From NCBI GenBank assembly GCA_022826705.1, contig JAJDUJ010000023.1, forward strand, positions 56,169 through 120,168: 64,000 nt of DNA. Direction: 5' to 3'. The position numbers were made by a program, and so were the translations under genes. Below are positions 58,868 to 64,000 of this stretch, piece by piece; position 1 is the stretch's first letter, and each line of letters begins with the position of its first letter. The stretch comes from Acidimicrobiia bacterium. GTDB lineage: Bacteria; Actinomycetota; Acidimicrobiia; Acidimicrobiales; Bin134. Under the pieces are notes generated by a model. It did no database searches and had not been told where the DNA came from. It saw nothing but the letters and a program-made list of their open reading frames with translations.

Positions 58868-61243
58868 ATGCTGAACTGGTACGCCCACCTGGTCACCCGC
58901 TCGCCATGGCGCACCATCGCGGTGGTGGCGCTCATCACCGCCGCCATGTTGCCGGGGGTGGCATTGACCACCGAAGAACCCGATGCGATGGGGTCGTTCG
59001 TGCCCGCGGGCAGCGACCTTGCTCGGGCAGTTGAAGAGCTGGAAGACCGTTTCCCCGAATCGGGCGCATTCACCAGCGCGCAGATCGTGGCTCGGGGCGA
59101 CATCACCTCTCCGGACGCCATTCGGGAGCTCATTGCCCGCTCGGAAATGGCCCTGGCTCACCCCGAGGTCGCGCCTTTCGTTCCCCAAGACGGACAACCA
59201 GTGGTCCGCAGCTATGCCCACTTGATCGTGGCTCTGTCTGGCGTGCCTCCAGCCCAGCTCACCGCTGATGATGTAGCCCGGGCGCTGGCGATCGATCCAG
59301 CCGATGATCCCCGCGCAGCCCAGTTCGAACAACTGCTTGGCGAGAACGCCGGATTGGGCCAGGTCAGGCTTCAGCAGATCGACCTTCCCGATTTGGGCTG
59401 GTTCGACGCCCTCTTGGCCGTCAACGACGTGATCCAGGCTGGCGACTATGGGCCCAACGCATCGGCCCGAACCCTGTCCAACGCCCGGTTCCAAGAGGGG
59501 GCCCAGCAAGCCCTGACCGACAGCGGGTTCCTGTTCCCCCTGGCGCTGGTGGTGATGGTGGTCGTGCTGGCCGCGCTGTTCCGCTCTCCGGCCGACACCG
59601 CAGTCACCATCATCGGCGTGATCCTGACCGCTCTGTGGCAGATCGGCCTCTCGGGCTACCTCGGCCCCGACGGTTTGGACAAGATCAACGGCATCACGCC
59701 GATCAGCATCATCGTGCCAGTGCTGTTGGTGGGTCTGACGGTGGACTATTCGCTCCAGATCGTGTCTCGCCGCCGCGAGGAGCGGGATGCCGACCCGCGC
59801 CGGGCCACCAGCCGGGCGGTGTCGATCACCAGCGCAGCCATCGGCTTGGGGGCGCTGACCACCGCCCTCAGCTTCTTGACCAACCTGGCCAGCCCCCTGT
59901 CTCCCATCCGGGACTTCGGGATCCTGGCGGCGTGCGGCATCATCGCCGGGTTCTTCATCATGACCTCTCTGGTGCCCGCGGTGAGGATGCTGGGCGACCG
60001 CCGGCGGTTGTTCCGAGGTCAGCCGCTGAGGACCCGGTTGGTAATCGACTCCATACCCGGCGTGCGCCGCTTGCTGGTGCCCACCGTGGTCCGTTGCGCC
60101 CGTCATCCCAAGCTCACGCTCTTGGCCGTGGCCGCGCTGGCCGGTGCGGCGGTGGCGGGAGGCATCAACGTGAACACCGAGTTCAAGGAGGACGAATTCT
60201 TGCCCGAGGACTCAGAGGTGGTGCAAGACATCCGGTTGGCCCGCGATGAGGTAGGCGGGCTGAGCACCACGATCACCGGAGTGGTCATCACCGAACTCGA
60301 TGACCCGGCCGCAGCCCGAGCCCTGGTGGCGTTGGACGACCGGCTGCGGGGCCCAGGGCCCGGGTCGGGCGAGTCGGCGCCTTCGGGTTTGGAGCCGCCC
60401 ATACATGTGGTGGGCGTGGGCGGCAGCACGCTGGTATCTCTGGCTGCCGAAACGGTGCCCAACGCCCGAGCGGTGCTCACCCAGGGATCATCCGATGACC
60501 TGGCCCAGTTGTACCGCCAGGTGTCGGAAGCCGCCCCCGACGAATTTGCCAAAGTCGCCTCGCTTGCCGACTCGTCGGGGGATGACGTGACCATCATCCC
60601 AATTCAGGCCTACTTCGGGAGCGACAGCGACGCCCGAAATCTCTACAACGCGTCTGGCGACCTTTGGGCTGATGGGGCTCCCGGAAATTTCACGGTGACA
60701 GGGGCTCAGATCAACCCGGGAGTGACCACCAACGCGGTGGCCCGCAGCCAGACCACCGCCACATTCATCACCGTGCTCACCGCACTCGCCCTGCTCACCG
60801 CCTACTTCTGGCGGGCGCACCGCCGTCCGCTGCTGGGGGTGATAACCGTGGCCCCCATCGTCGTGGTGCTTATGCTGCTACTGGGGCTGATGTGGGTGCT
60901 GGGCATCAACTACAACGCACTGACCGCGCTGTTGACGTCGCTCACCATCGGTATTGGCGTGGACTACACCATCCACTTCGCCCACCGGTATCTGCATGAG
61001 CGCGAGCTGGGGGCACCGATCACCGAAGCACTGACAACTACGGCCAATAGCGTGGGCGGGGCGTTGTTCGGGTCGGCCACCACCACGGCCCTGGGTTTCA
61101 TCGTGCTGGCCTTCGCCCCGCTGCTGGTGGTGAGCCAACTGGGGATTCTGATTGCCATCACCGGGATCCTGTCGATGATGGCCGCCGCGATCATCCTCCC
61201 CTGCCTGCTGGTACTGGCCGACCGCCGCACCCAGCCGGGATAG
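58868..61243 (+). CDS. MMPL/RND-family transporter (791 aa)
   Basis: Two RND halves, each with a periplasmic loop and a six-helix bundle. TM1 near RTIAVVALITAAMLPGV; half 1 bundle from GFLFPLALVVMVVVLAALF with a GLTVDYSLQIVSRRREE motif; half 2 begins RHPKLTLLAVAALAGAAV and ends with GIGVDYTIHFAHRYLHERELG. The G-x-x-x-D-Y(S/T) motif in both halves holds the proton-relay Asp. The family exports lipids or hopanoid/mycolate-like cargo; cargo here unknown. No partner protein is encoded adjacent. Confidence 0.92.
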   Translation: MLNWYAHLVTRSPWRTIAVVALITAAMLPGVALTTEEPDAMGSFVPAGSDLARAVEELEDRFPESGAFTSAQIVARGDITSPDAIRELIARSEMALAHPEVAPFVPQDGQPVVRSYAHLIVALSGVPPAQLTADDVARALAIDPADDPRAAQFEQLLGENAGLGQVRLQQIDLPDLGWFDALLAVNDVIQAGDYGPNASARTLSNARFQEGAQQALTDSGFLFPLALVVMVVVLAALFRSPADTAVTIIGVILTALWQIGLSGYLGPDGLDKINGITPISIIVPVLLVGLTVDYSLQIVSRRREERDADPRRATSRAVSITSAAIGLGALTTALSFLTNLASPLSPIRDFGILAACGIIAGFFIMTSLVPAVRMLGDRRRLFRGQPLRTRLVIDSIPGVRRLLVPTVVRCARHPKLTLLAVAALAGAAVAGGINVNTEFKEDEFLPEDSEVVQDIRLARDEVGGLSTTITGVVITELDDPAAARALVALDDRLRGPGPGSGESAPSGLEPPIHVVGVGGSTLVSLAAETVPNARAVLTQGSSDDLAQLYRQVSEAAPDEFAKVASLADSSGDDVTIIPIQAYFGSDSDARNLYNASGDLWADGAPGNFTVTGAQINPGVTTNAVARSQTTATFITVLTALALLTAYFWRAHRRPLLGVITVAPIVVVLMLLLGLMWVLGINYNALTALLTSLTIGIGVDYTIHFAHRYLHERELGAPITEALTTTANSVGGALFGSATTTALGFIVLAFAPLLVVSQLGILIAITGILSMMAAAIILPCLLVLADRRTQPG

Positions 61244-61252
61244 GGTCCGGGC

Positions 61253-62062
61253 GTGTCTTTCGCAGTTGACGGCTCAGTGGCCGTGATCACTGGCGCCACC
61301 AGGGGCATCGGCCGCCAGATTGCCTTCCGGTTGGGCCGGGCCGGAGCCCGCCTTGTGGTGGTAGGCCGCACCGGGTCCGATGACCCCGACGCTGTGCTGC
61401 CGGGGTCGCTGCCCGAGGTGGTGGCCGCGCTGGGCGACGAGGGGATCGAGGCCCGCAGCGTGCAGGCCAACCTGACCTCGCCCGATGACACCGCTCGCAT
61501 CGTGGACCGCACCCTGGAGTGGTACGGGGGCTGCGACATCCTCGTGAACAACGCGGGCTACACCTCCAACGGTCCGATCATCGATGTGCCCTCGTCTCGC
61601 TGGGAGCGGGCGTTCCGGGTGCAGGTGGTGGGACCGTTGCAGCTCTGCCAAGGGCTGGCGCCGGGGATGCTGGAGCGGGGGTCGGGCCGGGTGCTCAGCG
61701 TGAGCTCGGGGTCGGCCACTGCCATCAGCCCCAACCTGGCCCTCTACTCCACCTCCAAACAGGCCATGGAGCGCTGGAACGCCTCCATGCACCTGGAACT
61801 GGGCGGCCGGGGGGTGGCCTTCAACGTGCTGCGGGTGGATCACATCGTGTCCACCGAGGGGTGGTGGCACGTCTACAACACCCAGGGCGCCGAGATCGCC
61901 ACCGGCGGCGCGGGCCTGGAAACCCTGAAGACCCCCGAATACACCGCGGAGTGCGCCGAATGGATGATCCGCCAGCCCGACGACTGGAGCGGCCACGTCA
62001 TCGGTTTCGACGACATCATCGCCCTCGGCGGCCCTGAGCCCGGCCCTCCCGCGGTTCAGTAG
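61253..62062 (+). CDS. Short-chain dehydrogenase/reductase (269 aa)
   Basis: VAVITGATRGIGRQIAFRLGRAGARLVVVGRTG is the cofactor-binding opening (Arg in GRTG suggests NADP). ILVNNAGYTSNG, SVSSGSATAISPNLALYSTSKQAMERW (Ser, Tyr-x-x-x-Lys intact) follow. GTG start at 61253, 9 nt after the MMPL stop, so probably co-transcribed with it. The C-terminus overlaps the convergent TesB-like gene by 7 nt. Confidence 0.9.
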   Translation: MSFAVDGSVAVITGATRGIGRQIAFRLGRAGARLVVVGRTGSDDPDAVLPGSLPEVVAALGDEGIEARSVQANLTSPDDTARIVDRTLEWYGGCDILVNNAGYTSNGPIIDVPSSRWERAFRVQVVGPLQLCQGLAPGMLERGSGRVLSVSSGSATAISPNLALYSTSKQAMERWNASMHLELGGRGVAFNVLRVDHIVSTEGWWHVYNTQGAEIATGGAGLETLKTPEYTAECAEWMIRQPDDWSGHVIGFDDIIALGGPEPGPPAVQ

Positions 62063-62886
62063 TTGCTGCGGGTCTCAACGAACAGTGACGCGTTGGCGAG
62101 GGCGCAAAGGCCCGACTCGTCGAACAGTCGGGCACGGGATTGGCCGATGCCATCGCTATCGACCCAGGTCTCGGCGTCGATGCCGATGTGCTCGCTGGTG
62201 GGATAGCGCAGCACGTGGATTGTCAGGTCGGGGTTGATCGACACATACCGGTCGAAGGGCAGAAACGAGCCCAACCCGCTGGTGAAATCGGAGAGGGCCA
62301 TCAGCCGCACCAGTGGCGTGGTCTCCTCGTCCCGCACGAAGGGAACCGCAAGCCGAACCCAGGTCTTGCTGGGAGTGCCGCCGCTGAGCCCTCCAACCAC
62401 GCGGTCGAACTCCACCACGTGGGGAAACCCCTCGGGCATCTGGGCCCGGGGAGCGAGCCCGACAGGTCGCCCGGTGCTGCCGGGCGGAGGGGGCAGAGGG
62501 GCATCAGGCTGCTGATAAGAGCTGACGTCTATCCCCGCCTTGGTTCGCACCAGCACTGCGACTGCCGATGCCACCAACTGGTCGCCGTCGTTCAGGTCGG
62601 CTCGAACCGCTTGGATTCGCTTGCCGGTGCGGAGCACCTCAGTGGAGATGGCCAGCGGCTTCACCGGAACCCGGCGCAGCATGTCGAGGGTGAAGCGGGC
62701 CATTCGCATGGGCACAGGAGTGGGCACCTGCTCAATCGCTCGGGCCAACAACCCCGCCACCGCGCCCCCATGCTGAACGCCGGGATCCCAGGGCCCCTGA
62801 GCGTTTAGGGTCGGGACGACGGTGTCACCGTCTAGGTAGAAAATGGCATCGCCGCCCACAAAGACTGCAAGGTAGTACCGCCCCAC
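62056..62886 (-). CDS. TesB-like acyl-CoA thioesterase (276 aa)
   Basis: Double hot-dog thioesterase: N-terminal YLDGDTVVPTLNAQGPWDPGVQHGGAVAGLLARAIEQ resembles the family opening with the Gly-His-Gly-Gly helix, then LDMLRRVPVKPLAISTEVLRTGKRIQAVRADLNDGDQLVASAVAVLVRT. The second half continues to ARLFDESGLCALANASLFVETR. Hydrolyses acyl-CoA to free acid and CoA. Start GTG 62886 or 62859; the frame is open to 62949, which would overlap the divergent esterase. Confidence 0.82.
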   Translation of the reverse strand: MGRYYLAVFVGGDAIFYLDGDTVVPTLNAQGPWDPGVQHGGAVAGLLARAIEQVPTPVPMRMARFTLDMLRRVPVKPLAISTEVLRTGKRIQAVRADLNDGDQLVASAVAVLVRTKAGIDVSSYQQPDAPLPPPPGSTGRPVGLAPRAQMPEGFPHVVEFDRVVGGLSGGTPSKTWVRLAVPFVRDEETTPLVRLMALSDFTSGLGSFLPFDRYVSINPDLTIHVLRYPTSEHIGIDAETWVDSDGIGQSRARLFDESGLCALANASLFVETRSNY

Positions 62887-62918
62887 GGGGGGACACGAGA
62901 CGAACAGAGGAGACACCG

Positions 62919-63866
62919 ATGAAGCTCTGGGACGAAACGATCGAGGCATACCGCCCGGAGGCCCTTGCCTCTCTAGAGCTCCTGCACTACACCGGCGACG
63001 CCGACGCCGACCTGCCCGACGAGCCGGTGGCCCGGACCCAGATCATGCGGCAGAACTTGCTGGCCTTTGAGCCCGAACCGTCGTCGATGGCCGTCGAGTC
63101 GACTATTCCGGGACCGGCCGGTGAGATCCCGGTGAGGATGTTTGTGCCCGACGAGCCCAAGGCCATGTTCCTGCACATCCACGGCGGCGGCTGGATTCTG
63201 GGCCGGCCCCACATGTCCGACCCGGGCAACGAGGACATGGCCAAGCGCCACGGGCTGGCCGTTTTGTCGGTGGACTACCGGCTGGCCCCGGAGCACCCCT
63301 ACCCCGCCGGACCCGACGACTGCGAGGCGGCGGCGGCCTGGCTGCTGGAGAACGGTCCCGAGCGCTGGGGCACCGACAAGATGTTCATCGGAGGCGAGTC
63401 GGCCGGTGGACATCTGGCGGCAGCCACGCTGCTGCGGGTGCGCGACCGCCTCGGTGCCATCGACCGGGTACTGGGCGCCAACCTCGTATTCGGCTGGTAC
63501 GACTTGCGGGGCACCCCGTCGATCTTCGGCAACGGCGGCAACCCCGACATGCTGAGCCCACCGGGGCTGCAGTTCATGATCGAGTCGTTCACCCCCGGCA
63601 TGTCCGACGCCGAGCGCCGCGACCCCGACGTGTCGCCCCTGTTTGCCGACTTGTCGGGTCTGCCTTCCTGCCTGGTGTCGGTGGGCACCTTCGACCACCT
63701 GCTGGACGACTCGCTGTTCTTTGCCACCCGGCTGGCCGCGGCAGAATCACCGGTGGAGCTGGCCGTCTACCCCGACTCCCCCCACGGCTTCATGGCGCTG
63801 CCCACGGAGATGACCAAAGCCCACGCCGCCCGCCTCAACTCCTGGATCTCATCGCTGCTCCCTTAG
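62919..63866 (+). CDS. Alpha/beta hydrolase, hormone-sensitive-lipase family (315 aa)
   Basis: HGGGW (HIHGGGWILG) supplies the oxyanion hole and GGESAGGHLAAA the nucleophilic Ser of the HSL/GDXG esterase family; SVGTFDHLLDDS carries the acid and DSPHGFMAL the His. No signal peptide. Hydrolyses esters or lactones of short to medium chain acids. ATG 62919 is preceded by GAGGAGA. Divergent from the thioesterase by about 33 nt. Confidence 0.93.
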   Translation: MKLWDETIEAYRPEALASLELLHYTGDADADLPDEPVARTQIMRQNLLAFEPEPSSMAVESTIPGPAGEIPVRMFVPDEPKAMFLHIHGGGWILGRPHMSDPGNEDMAKRHGLAVLSVDYRLAPEHPYPAGPDDCEAAAAWLLENGPERWGTDKMFIGGESAGGHLAAATLLRVRDRLGAIDRVLGANLVFGWYDLRGTPSIFGNGGNPDMLSPPGLQFMIESFTPGMSDAERRDPDVSPLFADLSGLPSCLVSVGTFDHLLDDSLFFATRLAAAESPVELAVYPDSPHGFMALPTEMTKAHAARLNSWISSLLP

Positions 63867-64000
63867 GGGCCGCGCGGATAGGTGACCATCCACCGGTCGT
63901 TGTGTTGTCCCGGCTTTGATGTCGGGTAGCACCAACCCAACGACTCGGTGGAGGTATCTGTCATTATGCGCGCGCTGGAACCGGAGGTGGTAGATGCTGT
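63863..64000 (-). CDS. Possible C-terminus of a minus-strand gene (partial)
   Basis: On the minus strand an open frame enters from the window edge and stops at 63863, overlapping the esterase stop tail-to-tail. The last 33 residues (MTDTSTESLGWCYPTSKPGQ, then a basic tail) look protein-like, and an ATG at 63964 could instead begin a tiny protein. I recognise no family. A plus-strand frame from ATG 63966 is an alternative. Confidence 0.3.
   Translation of the reverse strand, partial: TASTTSGSSARIMTDTSTESLGWCYPTSKPGQHNDRWMVTYPRGP

Noticed and set aside
58529..60106. 525-codon minus-strand frame opposite polyphosphate glucokinase and MMPL genes
   Set aside because: Shadow frame; the plus-strand proteins have clear motifs throughout.
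1..64000. Other in-frame TGA codons that might encode selenocysteine, tRNA or rRNA genes, and insertion sequences
   Set aside because: I saw no second gene interrupted by a single TGA with a conserved context, no cloverleaf-like or rRNA sequence, and no transposase with terminal repeats by eye; a computed search could differ.

Overview
The window is high-GC DNA from an actinobacterium, most likely of the Acidimicrobiia type. This is an inference from gene content: polyphosphate glucokinase, an F420-type LLM oxidoreductase, several P450s, CaiB-type CoA transferases, SDRs, and thiolase/DUF35 and LivK-type genes. No rRNA, tRNA, CRISPR array or complete insertion sequence was seen.

Layout. 1-476 is the end of a GNAT acetyltransferase cut by the window edge. 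541-3353 packs four toxin-antitoxin modules (AbrB + PIN-like partner, Phd + RelE, small antitoxin + VapC, Phd + VapC), each with its own inverted repeat near the antitoxin start. 3423-5328 holds ilvE and a histidine phosphatase, separated by a degenerate stretch. 5366-10893 is a minus-strand catabolic set: sulfatase, DUF35 protein, thiolase-fold protein whose nucleophile position appears to be Thr rather than Cys, and aldehyde dehydrogenase.

11788-34307 is a large CoA-dependent catabolic and uptake region: two enoyl-CoA hydratases, AMP-forming ligase, hot-dog dehydratase, CaiB transferase, acyl-CoA dehydrogenase, VOC dioxygenase-like protein, epoxide hydrolase, alpha/beta hydrolase, amidohydrolase, P450 and SDR, with a GntR/FadR regulator. 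Its branched-chain-type ABC system is unusual: LivH-LivM-LivG are one polypeptide, and the LivF ATPase is fused to an MFS transporter. Two LivK-type binding proteins are present, one a lipoprotein and one with no signal peptide. A short motif (GGYTAGTATTT) recurs before four of these genes and, degenerately, before a fifth, suggesting one regulon.

From about 35.5 kb the DNA looks more GC-rich. It holds a second P450, thioesterases, a MaoC hydratase, a hydroxyisobutyrate-dehydrogenase-type enzyme, an EHN-type epoxide hydrolase and a membrane-anchored beta-propeller protein. Next comes the most notable locus: a gene at 42187-42711 read through an in-frame TGA in a His-Sec-Gly-Ser-Cys context, i.e. 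a UGSC-family selenoprotein, with a SECIS-like hairpin 21 nt downstream, translationally coupled to an uncharacterised 366-aa protein. Three tandem paralogous membrane proteins follow. The first is clearly AT-richer, and a decayed copy of the partner gene's 3' end lies before the second.

46.9-64 kb carries an NTF2-like protein, a two-domain CaiB protein, an SDR lacking its catalytic lysine, an LLM oxidoreductase, a four-gene haem-uptake/degradation operon without permease or ATPase, a thiamine-diphosphate enzyme, SDRs, polyphosphate glucokinase, an MMPL/RND transporter, a TesB-like thioesterase and an HSL-type esterase.
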